A DNA stretch of 64,000 nt from Arion vulgaris (taxonomy: Eukaryota; Mollusca; Gastropoda; Stylommatophora; Arionidae), in NCBI GenBank assembly GCA_020796225.1, contig CM036767.1, positions 20,342,927-20,406,926 on the forward strand, read 5' to 3'. Positions 30,901 through 35,534 of the stretch are shown in pieces. Position 1 is the stretch's first letter, and each line of letters opens with the position of its first letter. The notes beneath the pieces are model-generated. The model made no database searches. It saw only the letters and a list, made by a program, of their open reading frames with translations, and was not told the DNA's origin. A program made the translations under genes and the position numbers.

Positions 30901-32035
30901 CCATCCATCAGAAATTATTTAAAGAAAACTAGTGGCTGATGCTAGAATTAAGATGAGAAAGTATTGTAGGCAGAAAAAGATGGAGGTAGGCAATCCCGAC
31001 AAATAGAAGAGGATGACTAAGTGAAGATTGATGTAGGATATGGTATGATTTGAACATGACAGCAGCAGAGGAGGAACATCTGACCTAAGAGACAAATTCT
31101 GGACTATTATGGTGACAAAGTTCTGCTCAGGGCAATCTTTTTCATGATGATCTAGTGAAACTCTGAAATTCTGGTGCACCTGTAATACATGCCAGAGAGA
31201 TATGAGCCGGACACAACATATTCATGTTCTCTGCACAAACAACACATATCACAATTCTTGGTTGATAAGAACAAACTCAAAGATCTAGTGAAAGTGATTG
31301 CTTATTGCTAATAAATTTTATAAAAAATAATGCTGGAAATGCATTTCTGCAGAACTTTATTTTAATTGTAAAGTCAAATGCACAACCCACCTTAGTTGCT
31401 CTGTATAGAAACAAGAATATTTTTTCTGAAGTAACTGATAGTCCATAATTCGTATGTGTGCACACATCAGTAAGAAGACAAAAAATGCACAAAACTCGTT
31501 TTAGGCATGTATATTTATTTGACAAACAGCACATGAGCCATATTTCTTTTCGAACGCTCCATATCGACCACTTGTTAACCACTCTTTGTGAATTGTATGT
31601 GATCTGTGCCTAAGAGCGATTGTACATTGTCCCATCTATGCGCCTACAAGAAGGCCAGCACATCTGATTTCTGCAATGCTTTTTATTTACTAGGGTAGCT
31701 TCCCTAGGCCCGTACCTCAGTTGCCCATTACGACATGTCTTGTAGGTCGTAGTGTCACTATTCTTTGCTTCCCTGAGAGCCCGGCAACACACAGGTGCCA
31801 TGAACAGCACACAAAGGGTTGTACAGTTCAAATAAATCCTACTCCAGCCATGGAATGTGATCCTGGGACCATGAAAGTGTACTAACCGCTATGTTATCAT
31901 GGCTTTCACACAATCAATTCTTACTGAACATTGGCATTTATATTAGAAGAAAATCACAAAATGACTTTTTTTTTTTTTTTTACATTTTCAGATAGAACTA
32001 TTGCTATTGGAAAAGTGCTGAAAATCATTGAGTAA
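703..32035 (+). CDS. eRF3: eRF3 / GSPT1-type peptide chain release factor GTP-binding subunit, 16 exons
   Basis: Cytosolic GTPase that binds eRF1 and drives GTP-dependent translation termination. Joined exons: 703-973, 2071-2151, 3439-3483, 5532-5678, 8048-8081, 9931-10008, 10665-10845, 11633-11787, 12954-13100, 14635-14728, 18502-18582, 20102-20203, 25059-25130, 28346-28435, 30467-30638, 31992-32035; 1794 nt, 597 residues plus stop. All introns are GT-AG. The N-terminus carries a PAM2 motif (about residues 33-52, [11 protein letters not shown]), which in this family binds poly(A)-binding protein, and an acidic run (136-148). The G domain is complete: G1 GHVDAGKS 179-186, G2 Thr237, G3 DAPGH 256-260, G4 NKMD 318-321, G5 SGL 360-362. 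The C-terminal barrels end with the conserved GRFTLRDE and IGKVLK motifs. The length fits animal eRF3. The ATG at 703 is in a good Kozak context (AAAATGG). Introns 10, 12 and 13 host snoRNAs. Confidence 0.97.
1594..1849 (-). repeat. SINE family A, full-length copy (intron 1)
   Basis: Read on the minus strand: GTGGTTACCGGGGCCC head, TAGAACCACTGTTACC, GGCGACTAAGGAGGTTTGG, CCTACCAAACCAATG and a CGCAAAGAAGAA tail. About 250 bp. Name A is local to this report. Confidence 0.85.
2071..2151 (+). CDS. eRF3: eRF3 exon 2
   Basis: 81 nt, phase-1 boundaries on both sides, acceptor TTCAG and donor GTAAG. It encodes low-complexity SPPQP and EPEEDQD stretches of the disordered N-terminal region. Confidence 0.85.
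2480..2640 (+). repeat. Decayed LINE 3' fragment (family G)
   Basis: Matches the intact copy at 8351 in ATTTGGAGGCRGAGATYAAC, GAGCTGGA and GATAGGAAGACTT, with many changes. Inside eRF3 intron 2. Confidence 0.6.
2863..3095 (+). repeat. SINE family A (intron 2)
   Basis: Nearly complete, with a small internal deletion in the ACCACTGTTACC block; tail CGCAAAGAAG. Preceded by a short TTAGGGCGGTGTAGGA piece of family K. Confidence 0.85.
3439..3483 (+). CDS. eRF3: eRF3 exon 3 (45-nt microexon)
   Basis: Acceptor TTTACAG, donor GTAAAT, phase 1 on both sides. It encodes [15 protein letters not shown]. Being a multiple of 3 in the disordered N-terminus, it could be skipped without breaking the frame. 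Confidence 0.8.
4185..5274 (+). repeat. SINE family F interrupted by a LINE (intron 3)
   Basis: A 16-bp target-site duplication (AGACTAAATTGAAGGA at 4169-4184 and 5275-5290) bounds a SINE with GCGAACCCAGTAAACGCTGG and a GA-rich tail. It is split at 4333/5224 by a LINE. Another copy at 52213 gives the unbroken form. Confidence 0.85.
4334..5223 (-). mobile_element. 5'-truncated non-LTR retrotransposon (reverse transcriptase C-terminal part)
   Basis: Flanked by a 13-bp duplication (ATATATCGCAATA, 4321-4333 and 5224-5236). The minus strand codes RT segments: [18 protein letters not shown], then in another frame [31 protein letters not shown], and the C-terminal [11 protein letters not shown] and KGRPRTTW blocks. 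Frameshift after FADD, so dead. The 3' end is a (TAAG)n tail. Confidence 0.85.
5532..5678 (+). CDS. eRF3: eRF3 exon 4 (acidic run, start of G domain)
   Basis: Encodes an Asp/Glu run (E3 D8 E2), a Lys/Pro-rich linker, and then [12 protein letters not shown], the first strand of the GTPase fold. It splits the P-loop: GHV here, DAGKST in the next exon. The acidic run comes from a GAT repeat. Confidence 0.93.
5793..5960 (-). mobile_element. Short retroposon with (AAAC)n tail
   Basis: 168-bp insert with an 11-bp duplication TTGATCCACTT (5782-5792 and 5961-5971). Read on the minus strand it ends in an AAAC repeat tail, typical of a LINE or SINE 3' end. Coding content not recognised. Intron 4. Confidence 0.65.
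5972..6240 (-). mobile_element. LINE reverse transcriptase C-terminal fragment
   Basis: Minus-strand frame reads [33 protein letters not shown] and [19 protein letters not shown], the conserved tail of RT-only LINE ORFs. Truncated. Confidence 0.75.
6290..7430. other. Intron 4, no recognised feature
   Basis: AT-rich intronic DNA without a supported gene, RNA or repeat. Confidence 0.5.
7436..7608 (+). repeat. SINE family B, 5'-truncated
   Basis: Matches B from GGGAAGCTACACTAG through GTAGGCGCATAACTGGCAC to GTGGTCGATATGGAGC; the head is missing. Confidence 0.75.
7681..7930 (+). repeat. SINE family A, full length
   Basis: Starts CCGCCCGAGTGGTTACC, ends in a GAAGAA tail, and is flanked by an 8-bp duplication TATTCGCT (7673-7680 and 7933-7940). 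Intron 4, just before the P-loop exon. Confidence 0.88.
8048..8081 (+). CDS. eRF3: eRF3 exon 5 (34-nt P-loop microexon)
   Basis: Encodes [12 protein letters not shown], the catalytic P-loop. Acceptor GTTACAG and donor GTAAGT are both good. The intron before it ends in phase 1 and the one after begins in phase 2. Confidence 0.93.
8351..8742 (+). mobile_element. Short retroposon made of a LINE RT C-terminus (family G)
   Basis: A 12-bp duplication AATCCTCTTTAT (8339-8350 and 8743-8754) bounds 392 bp starting ACAATAGCGCATAAATTGC. It codes [40 protein letters not shown], and [13 protein letters not shown] (with shifts), and ends in (GA)n. The same 5' end recurs at 59876. Confidence 0.85.
8760..9930. 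other. Intron 5, no recognised feature
   Basis: About 1.2 kb without a supported gene or repeat family; open frames here are short and lack motifs. Confidence 0.45.
9931..10008 (+). CDS. eRF3: eRF3 exon 6
   Basis: 78 nt encoding [19 protein letters not shown], the helical segment between P-loop and switch 1 conserved in eRF3/Hbs1/EF-1A. Acceptor ATTTCAG, donor GTATGC. Confidence 0.93.
10274..10508 (+). mobile_element. LINE 3' ORF fragment, I/Jockey-like
   Basis: Reads [21 protein letters not shown], then [14 protein letters not shown]: the Cys/His-containing region downstream of RNase H in such LINEs (compare 58945-59340). Intron 6. Confidence 0.7.
10665..10845 (+). CDS. eRF3: eRF3 exon 7 (switch 1 and switch 2)
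   Basis: Encodes [19 protein letters not shown], with the switch-1 threonine, through the G3 motif DAPGH to QADLAIL. 181 nt, ends in phase 0. Confidence 0.95.
10939..11110 (-). repeat. SINE family B, internally deleted
   Basis: Minus strand, from GGCCCCGGCACCACACGG to the CTCCATATC complement and a GAAGAA tail. Head block shortened. Intron 7. Confidence 0.75.
11142..11375 (+). repeat. SINE family A
   Basis: AAATTTGGGGTATAAAG, AGGCGACTAAGGATGTTTGG and CGAACGCAAAGAAGAA tail. Immediately followed by a 39-bp B head fragment (GTACCACTGCAACCTACATG). Confidence 0.85.
11633..11787 (+). CDS. eRF3: eRF3 exon 8 (G4 motif)
   Basis: Encodes [19 protein letters not shown], followed by the G4 motif NKMD (residues 318-321). 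Acceptor TTGCAG, donor GTTAGT. Confidence 0.95.
12208..12794. mobile_element. Non-autonomous DNA transposon with ~75-bp TIRs and 8-bp TSD
   Basis: Inverted repeats begin GGTACTTTCATACAATTTC and include CCGGATACTCGAGTATTCG and TTGACCTAGGTCA; the right arm mirrors them. The flanks CAGTATTT (12200-12207 and 12795-12802) are identical, an 8-bp duplication as made by hAT or P-type transposases. No transposase inside 587 bp. Intron 8. Confidence 0.85.
12954..13100 (+). CDS. eRF3: eRF3 exon 9 (G5 motif)
   Basis: Encodes [19 protein letters not shown], then FMPCSGLSG with the G5 motif, and ends at CSWYR. Phase 2 on both sides. Confidence 0.95.
13101..14330. other. Intron 9, no recognised feature
   Basis: No supported gene. 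A GC-richer stretch near 13600-13800 may be an old repeat but matches no other copy here. Confidence 0.4.
14338..14420. mobile_element. Small MITE, TIR CTCTTAGTGGACCA
   Basis: Inverted ends TTAACTCTTAGTGGACCA and TGGTCCACAAGGAGTT bound 83 bp. A second copy lies at 25159-25301. Confidence 0.65.
14635..14728 (+). CDS. eRF3: eRF3 exon 10
   Basis: Encodes [11 protein letters not shown] through RLPVADRYK, the join between the G domain and barrel domain 2. The donor GTAAGC opens the 3.8-kb intron that carries the H/ACA cluster. Confidence 0.95.
14895..15129 (-). repeat. SINE family B (intron 10)
   Basis: Minus strand; CCGGGGCCC, GTACCACTGCGACC and AGGCGACTTAGG head, GTAGGCGGCTAACTGGCAC middle, tail partly lost. 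Confidence 0.8.
15350..15476 (+). ncRNA. H/ACA-box snoRNA, copy 1 (intron 10)
   Basis: Hairpin - H box - hairpin - ACA layout. The 5' hairpin closes GCACA/TGTGC below a pocket, with CCAC/GTGG and GACA/TGTC above. The H box ATATTA fits ANANNA. The 3' hairpin has GCAGC/GCTGT above a pocket of TTAATTA and CAGTC, then AGAAC/GTTCT. The RNA ends ACATAA, the ACA box 3 nt from the end. The pocket fits the LSU rRNA segment UGACUG-U-CUAAUUAA, so the U would be the modified base. Sense with the host gene, as usual for intron-processed snoRNAs. Confidence 0.85.
15493..15975. mobile_element. Truncated fold-back MITE copy with SINE A inside
   Basis: Matches the left arm and centre of the element at 19510 (TTGCCATGGAAACAATA, ATGGCCACCAAACACAAAA, TTGGGTAAAAA). 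Split by a 5'-truncated SINE A. Confidence 0.75.
15539..15646 (+). repeat. 5'-truncated SINE family A with 11-bp TSD
   Basis: Only the last ~108 bp of A. Flanked by ATATTACTGTA at 15528-15538 and 15647-15657. Shows that A inserts by target-primed retroposition with 5' truncation. Confidence 0.88.
16051..16178 (+). ncRNA. H/ACA-box snoRNA, copy 2 (intron 10)
   Basis: Same fold and guide pocket as copy 1. The H box reads ATAGAA, and the ACA box ends ACATTA. The upper stem of hairpin 1 reads GAC(C)..TGTC, a small change at the loop. The 3' pocket guides TTAATTA and CAGTC are intact, so it is probably functional. Confidence 0.85.
16570..16800 (+). repeat. tRNA-derived SINE (family I-like)
   Basis: A-box-like TAGAGTAGTTGATAG and B-box GGTTCGAACCT, then TACCTCTGAAGTCTGAG as in family I. 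Lies between H/ACA copies 2 and 3. Confidence 0.6.
17043..17169 (+). ncRNA. H/ACA-box snoRNA, copy 3 (intron 10), guide altered
   Basis: Same architecture, but the right guide of the 3' pocket reads CATTC instead of CAGTC and the stem above is changed (ATCTGT). The H box region ATATTGAAA is degenerate. May be a decaying copy. An upstream stretch with ATTCAAGTTGACAAGTATATG is duplicated with it. Confidence 0.75.
17462..17588 (+). ncRNA. H/ACA-box snoRNA, copy 4 (intron 10)
   Basis: Both hairpins and both 3' pocket guides (TTAATTA, CAGTC) are kept. The ACA box ends ACATTG. The basal 3' stem is weaker (TGGTGT with TAACCA). Confidence 0.82.
18003..18140 (+). repeat. Tandem repeat, ~36-bp unit, about 4 copies
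   Basis: Units contain GGAACAACTGTTAAAGCAGT with variations. Intron 10. Confidence 0.7.
18277..18401 (+). ncRNA. H/ACA-box snoRNA, copy 5 (intron 10)
   Basis: Guides are intact. The 3' upper stem is GCGGC/GCTGC where the others have GCAGC/GCTGT: two substitutions on opposite strands that both keep pairing, which supports selection on the RNA fold. Ends ACATTA, 100 bp before exon 11. Confidence 0.86.
18502..18582 (+). CDS. eRF3: eRF3 exon 11
   Basis: Phase-0 exon of 27 codons: [15 protein letters not shown] to LVMMPNK, the start of beta-barrel domain 2. Acceptor TTTCAG, donor GTAAAT. Confidence 0.95.
18690..19170 (-). mobile_element. LINE fragment, RNase H end (I-clade-like)
   Basis: Minus strand reads [21 protein letters not shown], an RNase H C-terminal block, then LRTGHNRL and a Cys/His segment (CTGKPDC). 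Frames are broken. Two other copies at 50290 and 62963. Intron 11. Confidence 0.8.
19171..19500. repeat. LINE-like remnant
   Basis: Continues next to the RNase H fragment with similar composition; no clean frame. Possibly a second copy of the same LINE in decay. Confidence 0.35.
19510..20029. mobile_element. Fold-back MITE with TTAA ends (intron 11)
   Basis: Ends TTAAGGGGG and CCCCCTTAA, and two arms of over 200 bp that are inverted copies of each other (TGCCATGGAAACAATA versus TATTGTTTCCATGACA). TTAA is the target of piggyBac and Kolobok elements. No transposase. The arms could form a very long hairpin in the eRF3 pre-mRNA. Confidence 0.85.
20102..20203 (+). CDS. eRF3: eRF3 exon 12
   Basis: Phase-0 exon of 34 codons: [14 protein letters not shown] to LKISGAEEE, the rest of barrel domain 2, with PGENVRL conserved. 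It is followed by the 4.9-kb intron holding most C/D snoRNA copies. Confidence 0.95.
20310..20381 (+). ncRNA. C/D-box snoRNA, copy 1 (intron 12), snR38/SNORD1-like
   Basis: Terminal stem TGCCT/AGGCA, C box GTGATGA (20315-20321), D box CTGA (20374-20377). The guide AGTTATCCCTGT lies directly before a D'-like CTTA. Its complement, ACAGGGAUAACU, is a conserved LSU rRNA segment; the rule of the fifth nucleotide points to the second G of GGG. The spacer differs from the other copies (third subtype). 106 bp after exon 12. Confidence 0.88.
20704..20926 (-). repeat. SINE family A with internal deletion
   Basis: Minus strand; part of the GGCTGAAATCGG middle is lost. Flanked by AGTCTTCTT on both sides. 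Intron 12. Confidence 0.8.
21160..21225 (+). ncRNA. C/D-box snoRNA, copy 2 (intron 12), subtype a
   Basis: C box GTGATGA, guide AGTTATCCCTGT, D' CTTA, D box CTGA, terminal stem TGCCT/AGGCA. Short spacer (TTTTCTATGGGGACATTAGC), shared with the copies at 22612 and 24037. Confidence 0.9.
21292..21485 (+). repeat. tRNA-derived SINE family H remnant, in duplicated snoRNA unit
   Basis: GATAGCTGTGATAGTG head, CTCAGGTCAACCCAGCCTCA and TGGGTACCAGAGAAA body. Related remnants follow at 21783-22000 and, inverted, at 22430-22580 and 23530-23790. Confidence 0.7.
21651..21722 (+). ncRNA. C/D-box snoRNA, copy 3 (intron 12), subtype b
   Basis: C box ATGATGA (21656-21662), same guide, D box CTGA, stem TGCCT/AGGCA. 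The longer spacer (CACTATACGTTATATGGGG) defines subtype b, shared with copies at 23108, 24715 and 26209. Confidence 0.9.
21783..22000 (+). repeat. SINE family H remnant
   Basis: GAGCTGTGATTGCGTATCAG head and ACCCAGCCTCAAGTGGGTACC body, after snoRNA copy 3. Confidence 0.65.
22054..22118 (+). pseudogene. C/D-box snoRNA copy 4 (intron 12), C box lost
   Basis: Subtype b sequence from ATCCCTGTCTTACA to CTGAGGCA, but the 5' part with the C box and half of the guide is replaced by TTGCCCATTACAT. Without a C box it should not assemble a box C/D particle. Confidence 0.75.
22430..22580 (-). repeat. SINE family H remnant, inverted
   Basis: Contains CACCATGGGTGATATGG and CCCATTTGAGGCTGGGTT, the complement of the H body. 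Confidence 0.65.
22612..22678 (+). ncRNA. C/D-box snoRNA, copy 5 (intron 12), subtype a
   Basis: C box GTGATGA, guide AGTTATCCCTGT, CTTA, D box CTGA, stem TGCC/GGCA. About 1.45 kb downstream of copy 2, which it matches. Confidence 0.9.
23108..23179 (+). ncRNA. C/D-box snoRNA, copy 6 (intron 12), subtype b
   Basis: C box ATGATGA, guide and D box intact. The terminal stem is TGCC/GGTA, keeping a G-U pair. About 1.46 kb downstream of copy 3. Confidence 0.88.
23626..23790. repeat. Minisatellite of ~44 bp, 4 units, grown from a SINE H segment
   Basis: Four units of TTTCTCTGATACCCATTTGA plus GACTGGGTTATTTYCCRG. Each unit equals the complement of the ACCCAGCCTCAAGTGGGTACC region of family H. Confidence 0.75.
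24037..24103 (+). ncRNA. C/D-box snoRNA, copy 7 (intron 12), subtype a
   Basis: C box ATGATGA, guide intact, D box CTGA, stem TGCCT/AGGCA. Shares about 60 bp of upstream flank with copy 2 (CAGTGTTTCAGTT, GTGCACAACTAATA). Confidence 0.9.
24180..24409 (+). mobile_element. 5'-truncated family G retroposon (intron 12)
   Basis: Flanked by AGTACCTTATC (24169-24179 and 24410-24420). Codes [20 protein letters not shown] and ends in (GA)n. It inserted after the snoRNA duplication, as only one unit has it. Confidence 0.85.
24715..24785 (+). ncRNA. C/D-box snoRNA, copy 8 (intron 12), subtype b
   Basis: C box GTGATGA, guide, CTTA and D box intact, stem TGCCT/AGGCA. Last copy before exon 13. Confidence 0.9.
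25059..25130 (+). CDS. eRF3: eRF3 exon 13
   Basis: Phase-0 exon of 24 codons: [15 protein letters not shown] to GRVFDAQ, the end of domain 2. Confidence 0.95.
25159..25301. mobile_element. Small MITE, TIR CTCCTTGTGGACCA
   Basis: Ends TTAACTCCTTGTGGACCA and TGGTCCACCAAGAGTTA; 143 bp; same family as 14338-14420. Right after exon 13. Confidence 0.7.
25398..25545 (+). repeat. tRNA-derived SINE family M
   Basis: A box GTAGCTCAAAGCGGTAG, B box TGGTTTAAACCCC, then GTGGGCAAGTTTGGAACC and AAAAGGTAAAAATAGACC. Another copy at 42574. Confidence 0.75.
26209..26280 (+). ncRNA. C/D-box snoRNA, copy 9 (intron 13), subtype b
   Basis: C box ATGATGA, guide and D box intact. The downstream flank (AGCTGGTCACTC, TGTAGTC) matches that of the intron 12 copies, so the duplication crossed exon 13 or was copied separately. 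Confidence 0.9.
26539..26770 (-). repeat. SINE family B (intron 13)
   Basis: Full length on the minus strand, with a head GGTGCCGGGGCCC and a CGAAGAAGAA tail. Confidence 0.85.
26988..27270 (+). repeat. tRNA-derived SINE family H, full length
   Basis: tRNA-like head: A box TAGCGTAGTTGTTAG, B box GGGTTCAGCTCC. Body has CTCAGGTCGACCCAGCCTCA, end is T-rich. Flanked by CCCTACGCTT (26978-26987 and 27271-27280). The best-preserved H copy. Confidence 0.85.
27490..27612 (+). repeat. SINE family I
   Basis: ACCTCTGAAGTCAGAGGCCTG, AAAAGTCAGAAGC and GAAGAAG tail. Further copies at 34398, 41067, 45112, 52909 and 57697. Confidence 0.7.
27725..27789 (+). ncRNA. C/D-box snoRNA, copy 10 (intron 13), canonical boxes
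   Basis: The most textbook copy: C box ATGATGA (27731-27737), guide AGTTATCCCTGT, D' box CTGA (27754-27757), C' box TGATGAT (27767-27773), D box CTGA (27780-27783). The perfect D' fixes the guide position and thus the target G. Only 6 nt separate C' from D, so there is no second guide. Diverged from the others outside boxes and guide, so probably the oldest paralogue. Confidence 0.9.
28346..28435 (+). CDS. eRF3: eRF3 exon 14
   Basis: Phase-0 exon of 30 codons: [14 protein letters not shown] to [12 protein letters not shown], the start of domain 3, which contacts eRF1. Confidence 0.95.
28490..29340 (-). mobile_element. LINE reverse transcriptase fragment (intron 14)
   Basis: Minus strand: [20 protein letters not shown], then QYTDD in place of YADD, later [23 protein letters not shown]. 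Several stops. RT palm through C-terminus. Confidence 0.8.
29590..29762 (+). repeat. SINE family B, 5'-truncated
   Basis: CTGCGACTGAGGTAGAGGCC, TGTGCTGGCCTACTTCG and GTGGTTGATACGGAG; plus orientation. Confidence 0.75.
30013..30252 (-). repeat. SINE family B (intron 14)
   Basis: Near full length, minus strand, 214 bp before exon 15. Confidence 0.82.
30467..30638 (+). CDS. eRF3: eRF3 exon 15
   Basis: Encodes [14 protein letters not shown] to [20 protein letters not shown] is a hallmark of the eRF1-binding C-terminal domain. Ends in phase 1. Confidence 0.96.
30770..31165 (+). mobile_element. Decayed LINE C-terminal fragment (intron 15)
   Basis: Resembles the end of the LINE at 28490 in opposite orientation (AATTCTGG and TTCTGCTCAGGGCAA). 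No open frame. Confidence 0.5.
31545..31798 (-). repeat. SINE family B (intron 15)
   Basis: Near full length, minus strand, about 190 bp before the terminal exon. Confidence 0.85.
31992..32035 (+). CDS. eRF3: eRF3 exon 16 (terminal) with TAA stop
   Basis: Encodes [13 protein letters not shown] and the stop at 32033-32035. A long T tract and CAG precede it. Candidate ATTAAA poly(A) signals lie at 32183-32188 and 32608-32613; which is used cannot be told. Confidence 0.94.
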
Positions 32036-33080
32036 GAATTTGGATCTCTTGTGATGCCTTTATGCCGGACACCAGTTCTTCGTTGAGTCTGCTCTTCAAC
32101 ATTTCAAAATATGGAATCTTCATGATCACTGAATTGTTTGGGTATTCTCGATTACCATATATAGAATGAGACGGTTCACTTCATTAAAGATGTGTGGCTG
32201 TGTTCCTAGAACAGACATCTATTACATGCCTTGCTATATCTCAGGGATTTACTGTGATTCAAGCTGGTAATGCACAGTATATCCATAGTGCAGGTATATG
32301 ACAGGTAATTAAATTACAGAGAAAAGTTTGTTACTTGTCTTCCAGCAAGAAAAGAAAAGCTCAGAAGCTGTGTGTAGTAGTTTACAAATGAATGATACTG
32401 TGAAGAGTGGCAAACCACTGCTTATACATTTTCTTGGGGTGGGGGGATGGGATGTCGCTAAAGTACCATGGTTAGCTAGACCTTGGTTGGCTCTGTACAA
32501 ATTAAGTTTTTAGGTGGGGGAAAGAAAGAAGGAATATAAAAATGCCATTAATATTTATTTAAAAAAATGTTTCAGTGTATGAATTATGTTTATCATATAT
32601 ATGTGAAATTAAAATTATTGTTGAGAAATCAAGTTGACAATACAGTAGGGATCACATTTTAAGACAGTATTTAGGTTACTTTTGTAGTCCAGAATAGCTA
32701 GCGTTGATATACTTTTCTTCGCACTTGAAGATTGAAAATAGCATTTCTGTGACCAAGTTAGGTAGATATCATGAACAGTTAATTTTGTTATGGTTGTTAC
32801 TTGAATACAATCAATATATAGAGGTTGTATCTCGTCTGCATATACGCTCCAGCCATTGGTCATGCTAGATCATCAAATATATCCCCAGGACAAAATCCAG
32901 TCTTCACCAAGGCTAGGCAAATTTGTTCCCAAGACAAAGTCCAGTCTTCTCCAGACTAGGTAACAGCATCATACATGCCCAACTTTACACCTGATAGGAG
33001 CAACCCATGTTGATAGGATCTGTGGCATATTCATCTGTATATTGCAGTGTGCTTTCTGGATTATCCCTCTTATTGTGATA
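32036..33080 (+). other. eRF3 3' UTR and downstream DNA
   Basis: No gene. ATTAAA at 32183 and 32608 are the nearest poly(A) signals; no AATAAA occurs close to the stop. Confidence 0.45.
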
Positions 33081-33154
33081 TAGTGACACTGTGTCTTGCT
33101 TGTTCTCTTTATTAGTTATCTCCAATAGCTTTCCATCTAAAGCTTACCAGCTGA

Positions 33155-33257
33155 CTGACTGGCTGAAACAGGAAAATTTTACTGCAAAAGACTGGCAGGA
33201 ACAGGAAAATTCTACTACAGAAGACTGGCAGGAACAGGAAAATTCTACTGTAGAATC
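33155..33257 (+). repeat. 33-bp tandem repeat, 3 units, inside a short ORF
   Basis: Units of GACTGGCAGGAACAGGAAAA plus TTCTACTRCAGAA. In the frame 33091-33297 they encode 11-residue DWQEQENSTTE repeats. No other sign of a gene. Confidence 0.65.
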
Positions 33258-33299
33258 TCACCGAAAGGAAACAAAACGTCCATGCAGATATGCATGATA

Positions 33300-34080
33300 T
33301 TGTAGAACAGAAATAATTTATTCACAAGACTCTGTCCTAAAGTTAGAAACAACCATTTTTAGGTTCAGCAACAGAACACACTGTAGATTCCTGTGTTTCC
33401 CAAATGATAGCTAGCATTCTAATCCATTCGACCAGACGTTCCACATCTGGGATTTACATATAGTAAATAATCATTCAAGGTTAACTCAACTAAAAACTGC
33501 AAATATGCACATATACTAGAAACCACAGGTTGGTGCAGATAAATCAGCAAGAGAAAGTTATGTTATTTAAAAAAAATGGTACATGGCCATTTAGAAGTCC
33601 ATTTTATGAAATACTTCATAAAGGTTGAAAATGACATCCATGTAAACACTTGTTTGCAGTTTCAAATCATTACAAACATATTTATATTGTTATTGCTTTT
33701 TCCCCTCCTTTTTATGTGATGCGAAATTATTTCTTTGAACGTCTGACAATTATGGGTTTTTTCCCAGGGAGAAACTCGTTTATATGCATGAGTGATATGA
33801 CACATGTTCAGTATTTCATTAAATTTGACTCAACGTTCTTGTAACAAAAATTTGTGAAATGTTTTGCCTCAGGTTTTAGCTTTCTTGTATAATTGTAATT
33901 TAACACCTTGGTATAATTGAGGAAATGTTTCAATATTCTGAAATACAATGAACTATACAGGCTCTGATGAAGTTTGAGAAACATGTTCAAACATTTTTTG
34001 TTGATATTCTTAGTGATTCTTTTATATTGATCATAAAGTGTCTGCCAAAATGTGTTGCTTGGTATGACTGATGTCAACGC
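33300..34080. other. Intergenic, no recognised feature
   Basis: AT-rich DNA with no supported gene or repeat. Confidence 0.4.
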
Positions 34081-34084
34081 ATGC

Positions 34085-34325
34085 TCTTCTTTGCGTTCGT
34101 TCTTTACAACCAATCACTCTTTGTGATGATTAATCTTTGCCAAGAACGTGTATACGTTGCACATTGGTTTGGTGGGCCCCTAAACGCATAGACTTCGACA
34201 CGTTTTAGGACATGTGCATCCGATTTCAGCCAAACCTCCTTAGTCGCCTCTTACGACATGCATGTCAGGTAACAGTGGTTCTATTCTTTACACCCCAAAT
34301 TTGGGCCCCGGAAACCACTCAGGCG
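34085..34325 (-). repeat. SINE family A, full length
   Basis: Minus strand; flanked by imperfect AAC(G/A)CATGCTCT copies. Confidence 0.87.
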
Positions 34326-34397
34326 AACACATGCTCTCATTACTGAGCATGTTTTCCTGACAATTTGAGAGGCTGGCACTAGCTTGAGGAAAGATGT

Positions 34398-34545
34398 AAA
34401 CATACCTCTGGAATCAGAAATGCCCGCCTTCATGGTGACGGACACCCATAAAACAGTAAACAGGCTTTCACGCAAAAATCCATCAGAAGCATGATTCCAG
34501 GTGCCATGGCTATGTCTGAATTTATAACGGGAAGAAGAAGAATGT
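34398..34545 (+). repeat. SINE family I
   Basis: ACCTCTGGAATCAGAAATGC, CACGCAAAAATCCATCAGAAG and GAAGAAGAAGA tail. Confidence 0.65.
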
Positions 34546-34689
34546 CAACGTGATAAAGAATTCAACAAATATAACATTTGATACATAGACGAACAGTAGC
34601 ACCAGAGATCTCGCTTTCGCGATCACCGCTTAGACTGATGTACTAGATTTCCCCATAAAATCTGCTGTTGTTTTTAGGGACTCCGTCCC

Positions 34690-35100
34690 TCTGTACAGCT
34701 TCTCATTAAGCTCGGTATTTTCCGGCCAGGTTTAATTTCTTAGGCCTTCTAGCAATCTTGCTGTAGGTGTTCTGCCACCGTGTCTGCCTGCTCGCAGTGA
34801 TACAGGCTAGTTGTGCCAATTTTAAATTTGTTATAAAGATGGGACCGGAGTCTGTTATGGCCGGTACGGAAGCGGAATATAACAACTTATTTGCTACGGC
34901 AGACCATAGTACCCATCTTTGACGCTGTGCTGAGGGTGGTCTAGCGACCACTTCTCTCTATATCGCCATCCGATGGTTGCTTTAGCCTCCTCGTAACTCA
35001 TTTAAGTAATCAGTCTGCGGCAGTCGCCCTCCTGCCGTTGCTAGCTTGTCTGCCTCTCACATCATGGTTTGACACAAGATCGTCAGAACTGATTACATGC
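34690..35100 (-). mobile_element. LINE 3' ORF fragment (I-clade-like)
   Basis: Minus strand reads RSHLYKFKIGTTSLYHCEQA-like residues in broken frames, and AEHLQQDC. Same module as 10274 and 58945. Confidence 0.6.
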
Positions 35101-35289
35101 ACCAAGCAGAGAGAGTTGTGGAGAGACATGATCACCTACACCGGCAGGCATGGCATTTGATTGATTGATATGAATATTCAACATACCAAGTTTCCATCCT
35201 GTTTATGACTCTTTGTTGTGAGTTGTTTTGATTTCTTGTAATTGGTGATAATTTGTATGTATAGAATGTTTTAAGATGTAATAAAGTAA

Positions 35290-35520
35290 AAATAAACCTT
35301 GTTTTCACCTTGTTTTATATTGGAGAATAATGTTAGGCACATATTCTTCTCTGATGAATGGTACACCTTGGGTGGTGGGGTCAATATCATGCCAGCCACC
35401 TTTATTTCATAGTGTATTGCTGGTCCCCTATTGAGATTGGGGTGACCAGAAAGCCATTGTAGTGTCAAGGCCAACTGAAGATTTTGAACCTAGAACAAAA
35501 CATCTATGAAACAAGTGCAC
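35290..35520 (-). repeat. SINE family H, inverted
   Basis: Complement of H: ACACCTTGGGTGGTGGGGTC, CCCCTATTGAGATTGGGGT. Abuts the DNA transposon at 35535. Confidence 0.65.
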
Positions 35521-35534
35521 CAATCATGGTATTA

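Noticed and set aside
32328..32513. Short ORF in the eRF3 3' flank
   Set aside because: No motif or conservation cue; likely chance.
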